The position numbers and the translations under genes are program-made. This document shows, in pieces, positions 1-8,569 of a stretch of 13,851 bases of DNA; the first letter of the stretch is position 1, and each line of letters begins with the position of its first letter. The stretch is taken from NCBI GenBank assembly GCA_021791235.1, contig JAJYXA010000018.1, positions 1 to 13,851 of the forward strand. Reading direction: 5' to 3'. The notes beneath the pieces are model-generated. The model did no database searches and was not told the DNA's origin. It saw nothing but the letters and a program-made list of their open reading frames with translations. This stretch comes from Pseudomonadota bacterium. Its GTDB lineage: Bacteria; Pseudomonadota; Gammaproteobacteria; Burkholderiales; Thiobacillaceae.

Positions 1-4
1 TGTG

Positions 5-940
5 ATGGAGCCCGCCCATGTGCCGGTGCTGGCACAGGAGGCGGTGGCGGCGCTGGCGATCAGGCCCGATGGCATCTATGTCGATGCCACCTTCGGGCGC
101 GGCGGGCACAGCCGGCTGATCCTGGCGCAGCTGGGGCCGGGCGGCCGCCTCATCGCGCTGGATCGCGATCCGGATGCCGTCCGCGCCGGCGCCGCCCTGC
201 GGGATGCGCGGCTGACGCTGGCGCAGAGCGCGTTTTCGCGCCTGGGCGCGGTGCTCGACGAACTGGGCGTGGCGCGGGTGGACGGCATTTTGCTGGATAT
301 CGGGGTATCGTCGCCGCAGCTCGACGATGCGACGCGCGGATTCAGCTTCCGCTTCGATGCGCCGCTTGACATGCGCATGGATCCGGGCAGCGGGATGGCG
401 GCGGCGGACTGGCTGGCGACGGCGGCAGAGGAGGAGATCAGTGAAGTCATCCGCACCTACGGGGAAGAACGGTTTGCTAAATCGATTGCGCGCGCGCTTG
501 TTGCGGCACGGCAAAAAGAAGCCATCCGCAGCACCGGGCAGCTGGCGAACCTCATCGCCGCAGCAGTCAAACGGCGCGAACCGGGGCAACACCCGGCGAC
601 CCGCAGCTTCCAGGCTATACGGATTTATCTCAACCGCGAACTGGAAGAACTGAGTGCCGTGCTGCCGCAATGCGTGGACAGGTTGCAATCGGGCGGGCGG
701 CTCGCGGTCATCAGCTTTCATTCGCTGGAAGACCGCATCGTCAAGCGCTTCATGCGCGACGAGGCGCTGGGTGAGCAGGCGCCGCGTCGCTTGCCGATTC
801 CGGCCGCCATGCTGAGGCCGGGACGCCTGCGGCTGGTGGGCCGTGCCCGGCATGCGACCGATGCCGAAGTGAAAGCCAACCCGCGCGCGCGCAGTGCCGT
901 GCTGCGGGTGGCCGAACGCGTGGACGGGAGGGCGGCATGA
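5..940 (+). CDS. rsmH: 16S rRNA (cytosine-1402-N4)-methyltransferase RsmH
   Basis: RsmH (MraW) uses S-adenosylmethionine to methylate N4 of C1402 in the decoding region of 16S rRNA; it is cytoplasmic. The 311-residue product matches the usual length (about 313 in E. coli). The family start HVPVL is at residues 5-9, the SAM-binding motif [10 protein letters not shown] at 27-36, the acidic strand end ALDRDPD at 51-57, and the family signatures [10 protein letters not shown] (98-107) and [17 protein letters not shown] (111-127). [21 protein letters not shown] and [13 protein letters not shown] follow in the C-terminal half. I chose the ATG at 5; a GTG at 2 is in frame, but the true upstream context is outside the window. 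The stop overlaps the ftsL start (ATGA). In related genomes mraZ normally precedes it, which I cannot see here. The identification is very secure. Confidence 0.97.
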   Translation: MEPAHVPVLAQEAVAALAIRPDGIYVDATFGRGGHSRLILAQLGPGGRLIALDRDPDAVRAGAALRDARLTLAQSAFSRLGAVLDELGVARVDGILLDIGVSSPQLDDATRGFSFRFDAPLDMRMDPGSGMAAADWLATAAEEEISEVIRTYGEERFAKSIARALVAARQKEAIRSTGQLANLIAAAVKRREPGQHPATRSFQAIRIYLNRELEELSAVLPQCVDRLQSGGRLAVISFHSLEDRIVKRFMRDEALGEQAPRRLPIPAAMLRPGRLRLVGRARHATDAEVKANPRARSAVLRVAERVDGRAA

Positions 941-1209
941 GCCGTCTCAACGCCGTGATGGCGATGATTTTGGTGGGATGCGCCCTGGCTGTGATTCAGG
1001 CGCAACACCGCTCGCGTACGTATTTTGTGGAACTGGAACGCCTGAAGAAAGAGGCGCGCGTGTTGGACGAGCAGTGGGGAAAATTGCAGCTGGAGCAGAG
1101 CACCTGGGTCAACCCGGCGCGGGTCGACACGCTCGCGCGCACCCGGCTCGGTCTGGTGGCGCCGCCGCAGGAGCGGGTTCACGTTGAAACGCTGGTGGGC
1201 GCGCCATGA
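937..1209 (+). CDS. ftsL: Cell division protein FtsL
   Basis: FtsL is a small bitopic inner-membrane protein that forms the FtsQLB divisome subcomplex and helps activate FtsWI. The 90-residue product has the expected form: a very short cytoplasmic start, a hydrophobic segment at about residues 5-22 and a periplasmic heptad-like region (about 28-60, rich in Leu, Glu and Lys) suited to a coiled coil. A family-like ending [12 protein letters not shown] follows. Sequence conservation in this family is weak, so the call rests on size, topology and its fixed place between rsmH and ftsI. The start ATG overlaps the rsmH stop by four bases, and GGGAGGG at 926-932 is a good ribosome binding site. Its own stop overlaps the ftsI ATG by four bases, which suggests translational coupling. 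Confidence 0.93.
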   Translation: MSRLNAVMAMILVGCALAVIQAQHRSRTYFVELERLKKEARVLDEQWGKLQLEQSTWVNPARVDTLARTRLGLVAPPQERVHVETLVGAP

Positions 1210-2936
1210 ATTACCACGCGCGCAAACTGCTCAAGCTGAATCTTGCCCCATGGCGGATGGCGACGGTGGGCGGCCTGCTGCTCGCCGGCCTGGCGGTGGT
1301 GGCCGGGCGCGCGTTCTATCTGCAGGGCCTCAACACCGACTATCTGCAGGGCAAGGGCGATGCGGTGGCCAACCGCAACCTCACCCTGCCGGCGCATCGC
1401 GGCCAGGTGTCCGACCGCCACGGCCAGTTGCTGGCGATCAGCACGCCGGTCGAATCCTTGTGGGCGCGCCCGGACGAACTCAGGCTGTCCGCCGAGCAGC
1501 GCGCCCAACTGGCCAGGGTGCTCGGCGTATCGCCGCAGGAACTGGCGAAAACGCTGGCGCGCAAGACGCGCGGCGAATTCAGCGTGCGGCGCCCGGTCAC
1601 CCCGGAGCAGGCCGTCAGGGTCGCCACCATGGGCGTGCCCGGGCTGCACCTGCGGCGCGAATTCCGCCGCTATTACCCGGCGGGCGAAGTGGCTGCGCAC
1701 GTGGTGGGCTTCACCAATGTGGACGATCTCGGCCAGGAAGGCGTCGAGCGCGCCTATCAGGACTGGCTGGCCGGCCGCGAAGGCCGGCGGCAGATCCTGC
1801 GCGATCGCCGCGGCAATACCATCCGCGATCTGGCGCCGATCAAGATCGCGCAGATGGGCGGCAATCTGGCGCTGGCGCTCGATCTCAAGATCCAGTACCT
1901 GGCGCACCGCGAACTGGCGGCGGCGATTGCGACGCACAAGGCCAAGGGCGGCAGCGTGGTGGTGCTCGACGCCAAGACCGGCGAGATCCTCGCGCTCGCC
2001 AACCAGCCGATCTTCAACCCCAACAACCGCCGCAACTACCAGCCGGGGCCGATGCGCAACCGCGCGGTGATCGACACCTTCGAGCCGGGTTCCACCATCA
2101 AGCCCTTCGTCGCGGCGGCGGTGCTGGAGCGCGGCCTGTTTCACCCCGGCAGCGTGATCGACACGCCGGAAACCTGGCGCGTCGGCGCCAAGCTGGTGCG
2201 CGACGTCCATCCGCACCCGCAGATGACGGTGAGCGAAATCATCCAGAAATCGAGCAACGTCGGCGCGGTCAGGCTGGCCATGTCGCTGACCCCGCAGCAA
2301 TACTGGGAGGTGCTGCACCGTTCCGGTTTCGGCCAGTTGCCGGGCTCGGGCTTCCCCGGCGAGACCGCCGGACGCCTGCGCGACGCCGCCACCTGGAAGC
2401 CGGTCGAACACGCCACCATGGCGTATGGCTACGGCCTGTCGGTCAGCCTGCTGCAGCTGACCCGCGCCTATATGGCTTTTGCCAACGACGGCGAGGTCAT
2501 GCCGCTGTCCTTCCTCAAGCGCGAGCCGCAGGAAATTGCCGGCGTCCGGGTGTTTTCCCCGAGTGTGGCGCGTGAAGTGCGCGCCATGATGGAGACGGTG
2601 ACGCAGGAAGGCGGCACCGGCCTGCGCACCCGCGTGCCGGGCTATCGCGTGGCCGGTAAAACCGGCACCGCGCACAAGCTGGTCGGCGGCCGCTACGCCG
2701 CCGACCGCTACCTGTCTTCCTTCGTCGGCATGGCCCCGGCGTCCAACCCGCGTCTCCTCATCGGCGTGGTGATCGACGAGCCGTCCGGCGGCATGTATTA
2801 CGGCGGCAGCGTCGCCGGTCCGGTGTTCGCCCAGGTGATGGCGGCCAGCCTGCGCCAACTGGCGCTGCCGCCCGACGCGCCGGAAACCGCCACGCGGGTG
2901 ACGCAGAATGCGCTGCCGGCACGAGGGGGCGTGTGA
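1206..2936 (+). CDS. ftsI: Septal peptidoglycan transpeptidase FtsI (PBP3)
   Basis: FtsI is the class B penicillin-binding protein that cross-links septal peptidoglycan together with FtsW. The 576-residue product is close to E. coli PBP3 (588). A short basic cytoplasmic tail leads into one transmembrane anchor at about residues 18-38, then the non-catalytic pedestal domain (including AHRGQVSDRHGQLLA). The transpeptidase domain carries all three active-site motifs: STIK at 296-299 (nucleophile S296), SSN at 349-351 and KTG at 485-487. No motif is missing. The start is the ATG that overlaps the ftsL stop by four bases. The TGA stop shares its last base with the murE ATG (TGATG). Gene order between ftsL and murE separates it from the elongation enzyme PBP2. 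Confidence 0.98.
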   Translation: MNYHARKLLKLNLAPWRMATVGGLLLAGLAVVAGRAFYLQGLNTDYLQGKGDAVANRNLTLPAHRGQVSDRHGQLLAISTPVESLWARPDELRLSAEQRAQLARVLGVSPQELAKTLARKTRGEFSVRRPVTPEQAVRVATMGVPGLHLRREFRRYYPAGEVAAHVVGFTNVDDLGQEGVERAYQDWLAGREGRRQILRDRRGNTIRDLAPIKIAQMGGNLALALDLKIQYLAHRELAAAIATHKAKGGSVVVLDAKTGEILALANQPIFNPNNRRNYQPGPMRNRAVIDTFEPGSTIKPFVAAAVLERGLFHPGSVIDTPETWRVGAKLVRDVHPHPQMTVSEIIQKSSNVGAVRLAMSLTPQQYWEVLHRSGFGQLPGSGFPGETAGRLRDAATWKPVEHATMAYGYGLSVSLLQLTRAYMAFANDGEVMPLSFLKREPQEIAGVRVFSPSVAREVRAMMETVTQEGGTGLRTRVPGYRVAGKTGTAHKLVGGRYAADRYLSSFVGMAPASNPRLLIGVVIDEPSGGMYYGGSVAGPVFAQVMAASLRQLALPPDAPETATRVTQNALPARGGV

Positions 2937-4486
2937 TGGCGAACTTCCATTCCGCTCCCGCTTCGACGGCCTCCCCGTCCATCCGGGAATCCGTTCCGCA
3001 TCTCCTGGAACGGCTCGGCATTCCCGTCTCCGAACTCGTCAACGACAGCCGCAAGGCCATGCCGGGCACGGTATTCGCCGCGTATCCGGGCGAGACCCGC
3101 GATGGCCGCGACTTCATTGCGCAGGCGGTGGCGCAGCGCGTCGACGGCGTGCTGTGGGAGGCCGATCACTATCAGTGGGACCCCGCGTTCGCCATTCCGA
3201 ACGCCGGGGTCGTGGGACTGAAGGCCCGCATCGGCGAAATCGCCGCCCATGTGTATGGCGAGCCTTCGCGCGCGCTGCACATGGTCGGCGTCACCGGCAC
3301 CAACGGCAAGACCTCGGTGGCGCACTGGATTGCGCAGGCCTTGTCGCAGCTGGGGCGCAAAACCGCCGTCGTCGGCACCGTGGGCAACGGCTTCCCCGGC
3401 GCGCTCACGCCCGCGCTCAACACCACCCCCGACGCCATCGAACTGCAGCAGCGCCTCGCGCATTACCGGCAGCAGGGCGCAGTCGCGTGCGCGATGGAGG
3501 TGTCCTCGCACGGCCTCGCGCAGGGGCGCGTCAACGGCGCCTCTTTCAACGTTGCGGTGCTGACCAATCTGTCGCGCGATCATCTCGATTACCACGGCGA
3601 CATGGACAGCTATGCAGCCGCCAAGGCGAAGCTGTTCAGTTGGCCGGGGCTGGACTGGGCGGTGCTCAACGTCGATGACGCCTTCGGGCAGCGGCTGGAA
3701 AGCGCATACGATCTTTCACGGGCTTCAGCCCATAGAAAATCGGAGCTCCCTAGTGGGGAGACGCGGCCGGCGCGCGTCGCCGGCTATGGTTTCCAGCGCG
3801 GCGCCGTGATCGGCGAAAAGCTGCGCCTGTCGCAAGCCGGGCTGCATCTCGCGGTGCGCACCGACTGGGGCAGTGCCGAGCTCGATGCGCCGCTGTTGGG
3901 CCGCTTCAATGCCGTCAACCTGCTGGCCGTGCTCACCACCCTCTTGGTTTCCGGCGTGAAACTGGATGACGCATGCCGGGCGCTGGCGCACGTCACCCCG
4001 CCGCCGGGGCGGATGCAGACCTTCGGCGGCAACGCGCATCCGCTGGTGGTGGTGGATTACGCCCATACCCCCGACGCGCTGGAGAAGGTGCTCGCCACCC
4101 TGCGCGAACTCGTCAGCGGCGGGCGGCTGATCTGCGTCTTCGGCTGCGGCGGCAACCGCGACCGCGGCAAGCGCCCTCTGATGGGGCGGGCCGCGGCCCA
4201 GGGCGCGGACGAAGTCTGGATCACCAGCGACAACCCGCGCAACGAAGACCCGCGCCACATCATCGACGACATCCTGGCCGGCACGAGCGGCGCCGGGAGG
4301 GATGGCCAGGCGCACGTCGAGCCGGATCGCGCCCGCGCGATTTTCGAGGCCATTGGCGGCGCGCATCAGGGCGACGTCGTGCTGATCGCCGGCAAGGGCC
4401 ACGAGGACACCCAGGAAGTCGCCGGCGAGCGTCTGCCCTTCTCCGACGTGGCAGTGGCGAAAAAGGCACTGGAGGCGTGGGCATGA
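2936..4486 (+). CDS. murE: UDP-MurNAc-tripeptide synthetase MurE (meso-DAP adding), with an in-frame palindromic insert
   Basis: MurE is a cytoplasmic ATP-dependent ligase that adds the third stem-peptide residue to UDP-MurNAc-L-Ala-D-Glu. The 516-residue product has the N-terminal DSR motif, the ATP loop GTNGKT at 121-126, MEVSSHGL, NLSRDHLDYHG, a carbamylation-type lysine in AAAKAKLF (K230), DYAHTPDALEKVL, GCGGNRDRGKRPLMG and DNPR at 432-435. In this family DNPR marks meso-diaminopimelate as the amino acid. I chose ATG 2936 over GTG 2933 because AGGGGG upstream sits about 7 bases from the ATG and only 4 from the GTG. Residues 257-276 are encoded by a palindromic repeat shared with murC and ddl; the protein is about 20 residues longer than E. 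coli MurE (495), consistent with an insertion in the central domain. Confidence 0.98.
   Translation: MANFHSAPASTASPSIRESVPHLLERLGIPVSELVNDSRKAMPGTVFAAYPGETRDGRDFIAQAVAQRVDGVLWEADHYQWDPAFAIPNAGVVGLKARIGEIAAHVYGEPSRALHMVGVTGTNGKTSVAHWIAQALSQLGRKTAVVGTVGNGFPGALTPALNTTPDAIELQQRLAHYRQQGAVACAMEVSSHGLAQGRVNGASFNVAVLTNLSRDHLDYHGDMDSYAAAKAKLFSWPGLDWAVLNVDDAFGQRLESAYDLSRASAHRKSELPSGETRPARVAGYGFQRGAVIGEKLRLSQAGLHLAVRTDWGSAELDAPLLGRFNAVNLLAVLTTLLVSGVKLDDACRALAHVTPPPGRMQTFGGNAHPLVVVDYAHTPDALEKVLATLRELVSGGRLICVFGCGGNRDRGKRPLMGRAAAQGADEVWITSDNPRNEDPRHIIDDILAGTSGAGRDGQAHVEPDRARAIFEAIGGAHQGDVVLIAGKGHEDTQEVAGERLPFSDVAVAKKALEAWA
3704..3760 (+). repeat. In-frame palindromic element, copy A, inside murE
   Basis: The copy starts with GCATACGAT (3704-3712) and reaches ATCGGAG (3739-3745). 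CGAT (3709-3712) pairs with ATCG (3739-3742) and GGGCT (3720-3724) with AGCCC (3727-3731), in one long imperfect hairpin centred at 3725/3726. A second hairpin, CTCCC (3746-3750) with GGGAG (3756-3760), follows. It is read in frame as residues 257-276 of MurE. Relatives lie at 12493 (same orientation and frame) and 13538-13618 (reverse). Against the reverse complement of the ddl copy, 48 of 54 aligned bases match once a 27-base gap is allowed. Confidence 0.85.
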
Positions 4487-5889
4487 TGATGCGTCTTTCC
4501 GAAGCCGCTGCCATGCTGAACGTGCCGTTCAAGGGCACCGATGCCGAGGTGCTGCGCGTCTCCACCGACAGCCGCACGATCCGCCCGGGCGATCTCTTCG
4601 TCGCCCTGCGCGGCGAGAAATTCGACGGCGGCAGTTTTGCCGCACAGGCCTTGCGGCAGGGCGCGGCCGGCGTGGTGCTCGATCGCACGCAGGCGCCCGA
4701 CATCGCCGCAGCCGTTCGCGTCGACGATACCCGCCTTGCGTTGGGAAAACTGGCCGCCGCCTGGCGCCGGCGTTTTGCGATTCCGCTCGTCGCCATCACC
4801 GGCAGCAACGGCAAGACGACGGTGAAGGAAATGCTGGCTGCGGTTCTGCGAGAGGAAACGGGGTCGGAGGCGGCGGTTTTGAATACCGAAGGCAACCTCA
4901 ATAACGACATCGGCGTGCCGCTGATGCTGCTGCGCCTGCGCGAGACGCATCAATTCGCCGTGCTGGAAATGGGCATGAACCACGCCGGCGAAATCGACTA
5001 CCTCACGCGGCTGGCGCGGCCCGAAGTGGCGGTGGTGAACAATGCGCTGACCGCGCATATCGGTTATCTCGGTTCGGTCGAGGCCATTGCGCGCGCCAAG
5101 GGCGAAATCTTCAACGGCCTGGCGGACGTCGGCATCGCCGTGTTCAACGCCGATGATGCGCATGCCTGGCTGTGGCGCGAGGCCAATGCGCGGCGCAGCG
5201 TGATCGACTTCGGACTCAAACAGCCGGCGCTGGTGCGCGGGCAATACATTCCCGGCCCGTATGGCTCGACGTTGACCCTGGTTCTGCCCAATGCCGAGCT
5301 CAGGGTGGAGCTGCAAGTGCCGGGCGAGCACAACGTGATGAATGCGCTTGCCGCCGCCGCCGCCGCCTTTGCGCTCGACGTCAGCCATCGCAGCATCGTC
5401 GCCGGGCTGTCCGGTTTCAGCGGCGTCAAGGGCCGCCTGCAAAGAAAGCCCGCGCTGCACGACAGCGTCTTCATCGACGACACCTACAACGCCAACCCCG
5501 ATTCGGTGAAGGCTGCGCTGGCGGTGCTGGCGCAGCAGGCAGGGAAAAAGGTGCTGGTACTGGGCGACATGGGTGAACTCGGCAGCGACGCCGCGGCGAT
5601 GCATGCGCAAATCGGTCAGGCCGCGCGCGCCGCCGGGGTGGACAGGCTGCTGGCGCTGGGCGAATTGACGAAGGAAACCGTCGGTGCGTTCGGCGCGGGC
5701 GCGATGCACTTCGAGCGTATCCAGGAACTGCTGGCCGAACTCGAAAACGAATTGACTGCCGACACCACCGTGCTGGTAAAAGGCTCGCGCTTCATGCAGA
5801 TGGAGCGCGTGGTGCAAAGTTTTATCGAGGCACCCGACGGCCCGGCCGGCGGGGCATTGACGCCCCCAACGGGGGTGCAAGGACACTGA
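4483..5889 (+). CDS. murF: UDP-MurNAc-pentapeptide synthetase MurF
   Basis: MurF joins D-Ala-D-Ala (made by the Ddl at the right end of this window) to UDP-MurNAc-tripeptide, using ATP, in the cytoplasm. The 468-residue product shows [14 protein letters not shown] near the N-terminus, the ATP loop GSNGKTT at 107-113, [36 protein letters not shown] with [35 protein letters not shown] and LGDMGELG, all family signatures. Three ATGs in a row (4483, 4486, 4489) compete; 4483 is best because GGAGG at 4471-4475 is 7 bases away and it overlaps the murE stop by four bases. The last 20 or so residues (Pro/Gly-rich) are beyond the usual core and are encoded by a G/C hairpin region just before mraY. Confidence 0.97.
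   Translation: MMMRLSEAAAMLNVPFKGTDAEVLRVSTDSRTIRPGDLFVALRGEKFDGGSFAAQALRQGAAGVVLDRTQAPDIAAAVRVDDTRLALGKLAAAWRRRFAIPLVAITGSNGKTTVKEMLAAVLREETGSEAAVLNTEGNLNNDIGVPLMLLRLRETHQFAVLEMGMNHAGEIDYLTRLARPEVAVVNNALTAHIGYLGSVEAIARAKGEIFNGLADVGIAVFNADDAHAWLWREANARRSVIDFGLKQPALVRGQYIPGPYGSTLTLVLPNAELRVELQVPGEHNVMNALAAAAAAFALDVSHRSIVAGLSGFSGVKGRLQRKPALHDSVFIDDTYNANPDSVKAALAVLAQQAGKKVLVLGDMGELGSDAAAMHAQIGQAARAAGVDRLLALGELTKETVGAFGAGAMHFERIQELLAELENELTADTTVLVKGSRFMQMERVVQSFIEAPDGPAGGALTPPTGVQGH
5851..5877 (+). promoter_or_regulatory. Two competing hairpins at the murF 3' end, before mraY
   Basis: GGGGC at 5851-5855 can pair with GCCCC at 5862-5866. Alternatively CGCCCCC at 5861-5867 can pair with GGGGGTG at 5871-5877 around a 3-base loop (7 pairs, one G-T). 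The two structures share the middle strand and exclude each other. The second ends two bases before AAGGA (5879-5883), the likely mraY ribosome binding site. There is no following T-tract, so this is not a typical terminator. A role in mraY translation or message processing is only inferred. Confidence 0.4.
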
Positions 5890-5890
5890 C

Positions 5891-6970
5891 ATGCTGCTTT
5901 GGCTATTTCAACAACTGGGCCAGGACATCCGCGCCTTCAACGTCTTCAATTACCTGACGCTGCGCGCAGTGATGGCGACGCTGACCGCGCTGACCATTTC
6001 CTTCATCGTCGGTCCGGCCGTGATCCGCAAGCTCACCGCGCTGAAAATCGGCCAGTCGGTGCGCAGCGACGGCCCGCAGACCCACCTGGTCAAGGCCGGA
6101 ACGCCGACCATGGGCGGCGCGCTGATCCTGGTGTCGGTCGTCATTACCACGCTGCTGTGGGCCGACCTGTCGAACGATTACGTCTGGGTGGCGCTGTTCA
6201 CCCTGGCCGGATTCGGCGTCATCGGCTGGGTCGACGACTGGCGCAAGGTGGTCGAGAAGAATTCGCGCGGCCTGCCCTCGCGCTGGAAATATTTCTGGCA
6301 ATCGGTGATCGGTCTCGCGGTCGCGGTCTACCTGTGGCAGACCGCCAGCCTGCCGGCGCACACCGAGCTCATCATCCCCTTCCTCAAGCACGCCACCTTG
6401 ACGTTGTCGGCCGCGGCCTTCATCGCGCTCGCCTACTTCGTCATCGTCGGCGCGTCCAACGCGGTCAATCTGACCGACGGCCTCGACGGCCTGGCGATCC
6501 TGCCGACGGTGATGGTGGCCTCGGCGCTGGCGATCTTCGCCTACGTCGCCGGCAACGCGGTGTTCTCCAGGTACCTCGGCATGCCCTTCGTGCCGGGCGC
6601 GGGCGAACTGGCGATCTTCTGCGCCGCGATGGCGGGGGCCGGACTCGCCTTCCTGTGGTTCAACGCCTACCCGGCCGAAGTCTTCATGGGCGACGTCGGC
6701 GCGCTGGCGCTGGGCGCCGCGCTCGGCGTGGTCGCCGTCATCGTGCGCCAGGAAATCGTTCTGTTCATCATGTGCGGCGTGTTCGTGGTGGAAACCCTGT
6801 CGGTGATGGTGCAGGTCGTCTCGTTCAAGCTCACCGGCAAGCGCGTGTTCCGCATGGCGCCGATCCACTACGAACTCAAGGGCTGGAAGGAGAATCAGGT
6901 GGTGGTCCGTTTCTGGATCATTTCGATGATGCTGGTGCTGATCGGCCTGTCGAGCCTGAAACTGCGGTGA
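5891..6970 (+). CDS. mraY: Phospho-MurNAc-pentapeptide transferase MraY
   Basis: MraY is the polytopic inner-membrane enzyme that transfers phospho-MurNAc-pentapeptide from UDP to undecaprenyl phosphate, giving lipid I. The 359-residue product is almost exactly the E. coli length (360) and is mostly hydrophobic helices, about ten. Catalytic and binding motifs are all present: KAGTPTMGG (68-76), DD at 115-116 in [13 protein letters not shown] (193-200), FMGDVG with D268, and the histidine in [10 protein letters not shown] (H326). The start ATG lies one base after the murF stop, with AAGGA at 5879-5883 seven bases upstream. After its stop the tight packing of the operon ends and a repeat element fills the gap to murD. 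Confidence 0.98.
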   Translation: MLLWLFQQLGQDIRAFNVFNYLTLRAVMATLTALTISFIVGPAVIRKLTALKIGQSVRSDGPQTHLVKAGTPTMGGALILVSVVITTLLWADLSNDYVWVALFTLAGFGVIGWVDDWRKVVEKNSRGLPSRWKYFWQSVIGLAVAVYLWQTASLPAHTELIIPFLKHATLTLSAAAFIALAYFVIVGASNAVNLTDGLDGLAILPTVMVASALAIFAYVAGNAVFSRYLGMPFVPGAGELAIFCAAMAGAGLAFLWFNAYPAEVFMGDVGALALGAALGVVAVIVRQEIVLFIMCGVFVVETLSVMVQVVSFKLTGKRVFRMAPIHYELKGWKENQVVVRFWIISMMLVLIGLSSLKLR

Positions 6971-6979
6971 AAAACATGA

Positions 6980-7095
6980 ACCACAGAGACACAGAGGCAC
7001 AGAGAAAGGCGCTACGGCTTGGCTTGTCCGTAGGGCTGCTGAGTCTGGCTATCCAAGGGGTTTCCTCTGTGTCTCTGTGCCTCTGTGGTGAAAGG
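6980..7095. repeat. Inverted repeat with arms of three NCACAGAG units, copy 1 (mraY-murD gap)
   Basis: The left arm is CCACAGAG, ACACAGAG, GCACAGAG at 6981-7004. The right arm is three inverted units CTCTGTGN at 7065-7088. The arms pair nearly completely, and each arm is itself a tandem of an 8-base unit. The 60-base middle holds another hairpin, CTACGG (7012-7017) with CCGTAG (7028-7033). The right arm runs into AAAGG (7091-7095) and TTTTT (7096-7100). A second copy precedes murG: left arms match at 25 of 26 bases and right arms at 25 of 25, but the middles differ. From memory, CACAGAGACACAGAG-type inverted repeats are dispersed in many environmental genomes, often mis-translated as NHRDTEAQR-like peptides. 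Confidence 0.85.
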
Positions 7096-7106
7096 TTTTT
7101 CCTGTC

Positions 7107-8567
7107 ATGAACTACGACAGCCTCGAACTTTCCGGCAAAAAAGTCCTGGTGCTCGGCCTCGGCGACACCGGCCTGTCGTGCGCGCGCTGGCTGGCGGCAC
7201 GCGGCGCCGAGGTGAGCGTGGCCGACAGCCGTGCGGCACCGCCGCATGCCGGGCGCCTGGCCGAATGGCTGCCGCAGGTGCCGCTCGTCACTGGGCCGTT
7301 CGACGAGGCGCGGCTCATGGCGGCCGAGCTGCTGGTGGTCAGCCCCGGCGTGCCGCTGGCCGAACCGGCGGTCGCGCGTGCCATCGCCGCGGGCGTCGAG
7401 GCGGTCGGCGACGTCGAACTGTTCGCGCGCGCCATCCGCGCGCTCAATGCGCAAAGAGAGCATCCGATGCGGGTGATCGCGATCACCGGCAGCAACGGCA
7501 AGAGCACCGTCACCGCGATGTGCGGCGACATGTGCCGCATGGCCGGGCTGACCACCTGCGTCGCCGGCAACATCGGCCTGCCGGTGCTGGATGCCCTGCT
7601 CGAAATCGAGCAGGGCATCGCGCCCGCGCCGCAGGTGTGGGTGCTGGAACTCTCCAGCTTCCAGCTGGAGACGACCAAGAGCCTCAACGCCGATGCCGCC
7701 ACCGTGCTCAACCTGTCGGAAGACCACATGGATCGCTACCCCGACATGGATGCCTACGCGGCGGCCAAGGCGCGCATCTTCAGCGGCGACGGCGTGCAGG
7801 TGCTCAACCGCGACGATCCGCGCAGCCTGGCGATGGCGCTGCCGGGACGGCGCGTGGTCAGCTTCGGCCTCGACCGTTGCCCGAAAGACGAGAACTTCGG
7901 CCTGTGCGAGGACGAGCTGTGCCTCGGAGACGACATGCTGATGCCGCTGTCCGCGCTGCCGGTGGCCGGCCTGCACAATGCCGCCAACGCGCTGGCGGCG
8001 CTGGCGCTGACCCGCGCGCTCGGCCTGCCGATGGAAGCGCTGCTGCGCGGCCTGGTGCATTTCAAGGGCCTGCCGCACCGGGTGGAAAGGGTCGCCGTGA
8101 TCGACGGCGTGACCTGGTACGACGATTCCAAGGGCACCAACGTCGGCGCGACCGAAGCCGCGCTCTACGGCATGGGCAACCGGAAAGCCGTGGTGATCCT
8201 CGGCGGCGACGGCAAGGGGCAGGATTTCAGCCCGCTCAGGACGGCGGTCGAGGCCAACGCCCGCGCCGTCCTGCTGATCGGGCGCGATGCGCCGCTGATC
8301 GCAACCGCCATTTCGGGCAGCGGGGTGGAAACCCTTCAGGTGAGCAGTTTGCAGGAAGCCGTCGAACAGGCGCAGCGCCTCGCCCGGCCCGGCGATGCGG
8401 TGCTGCTGTCGCCCGCCTGCGCCAGCTTCGACATGTTCCGCAACTACATCCATCGCGCCGAAGTGTTTATCGATGCCGTGAACAAGCTGGCGGCAGAAAG
8501 GGCGGCACAGCCCTCACACTCTCCCCTCAAGGGAGATGGGGCAAACGCTGAGCCCGAGGCGACTTGA
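7107..8567 (+). CDS. murD: UDP-MurNAc-L-alanine:D-glutamate ligase MurD
   Basis: MurD adds D-glutamate to UDP-MurNAc-L-Ala with ATP in the cytoplasm. The 486-residue product has the N-terminal UDP-binding [14 protein letters not shown], the ATP loop GSNGKST at 128-134, [27 protein letters not shown], a carbamylation-type lysine in [46 protein letters not shown] and [12 protein letters not shown]. It is longer than E. coli MurD (438); part of the excess is a C-terminal tail of about 20 residues after the last helix, encoded by a double hairpin (8499-8536). The ATG at 7107 has only a distant AAAGG (7091-7095, 11 bases away), supplied by the edge of the upstream repeat. The stop is two bases before the ftsW ATG. 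Confidence 0.97.
   Translation: MNYDSLELSGKKVLVLGLGDTGLSCARWLAARGAEVSVADSRAAPPHAGRLAEWLPQVPLVTGPFDEARLMAAELLVVSPGVPLAEPAVARAIAAGVEAVGDVELFARAIRALNAQREHPMRVIAITGSNGKSTVTAMCGDMCRMAGLTTCVAGNIGLPVLDALLEIEQGIAPAPQVWVLELSSFQLETTKSLNADAATVLNLSEDHMDRYPDMDAYAAAKARIFSGDGVQVLNRDDPRSLAMALPGRRVVSFGLDRCPKDENFGLCEDELCLGDDMLMPLSALPVAGLHNAANALAALALTRALGLPMEALLRGLVHFKGLPHRVERVAVIDGVTWYDDSKGTNVGATEAALYGMGNRKAVVILGGDGKGQDFSPLRTAVEANARAVLLIGRDAPLIATAISGSGVETLQVSSLQEAVEQAQRLARPGDAVLLSPACASFDMFRNYIHRAEVFIDAVNKLAAERAAQPSHSPLKGDGANAEPEAT
8499..8536 (+). repeat. Double hairpin inside the murD 3' end
   Basis: AGGGC (8499-8503) can pair with GCCCT (8510-8514), and TCTCCC (8520-8525) with GGGAGA (8531-8536) around a 5-base loop. 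Both lie in the codons for the extra C-terminal tail of MurD. The two-hairpin layout recalls the element in murE and murC, but the CATACGA and ATCGGAG boxes are absent, so I do not place it in that family. It may be a separate dispersed palindrome that changed the position of the murD stop. Confidence 0.45.
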
Positions 8568-8569
8568 CG

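Noticed and set aside
1179..2858. Long antisense open frame of 559 codons opposite ftsI
   Set aside because: It mirrors a verified gene in GC-rich DNA, is His/Ala/Arg-rich with no recognisable domain, and has no ribosome binding site context. Similar long antisense frames at 4366-5892, 5903-7000, 6918-8453, 11086-12555 and 12248-13543 were rejected for the same reason.
6980..7100. Rho-independent terminator after mraY
   Set aside because: The long stem followed by TTTTT at 7096-7100 looks like one, but the loop is about 60 bases, the arms recur before murG without a T-tract, and essential genes downstream need transcription. Kept as a repeat only.
7085..8551. 488-codon frame overlapping murD on the + strand
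   Set aside because: Shifted-frame shadow of murD with Arg/Gly/Pro-rich sequence and no conserved motif, while the murD frame carries every family motif.
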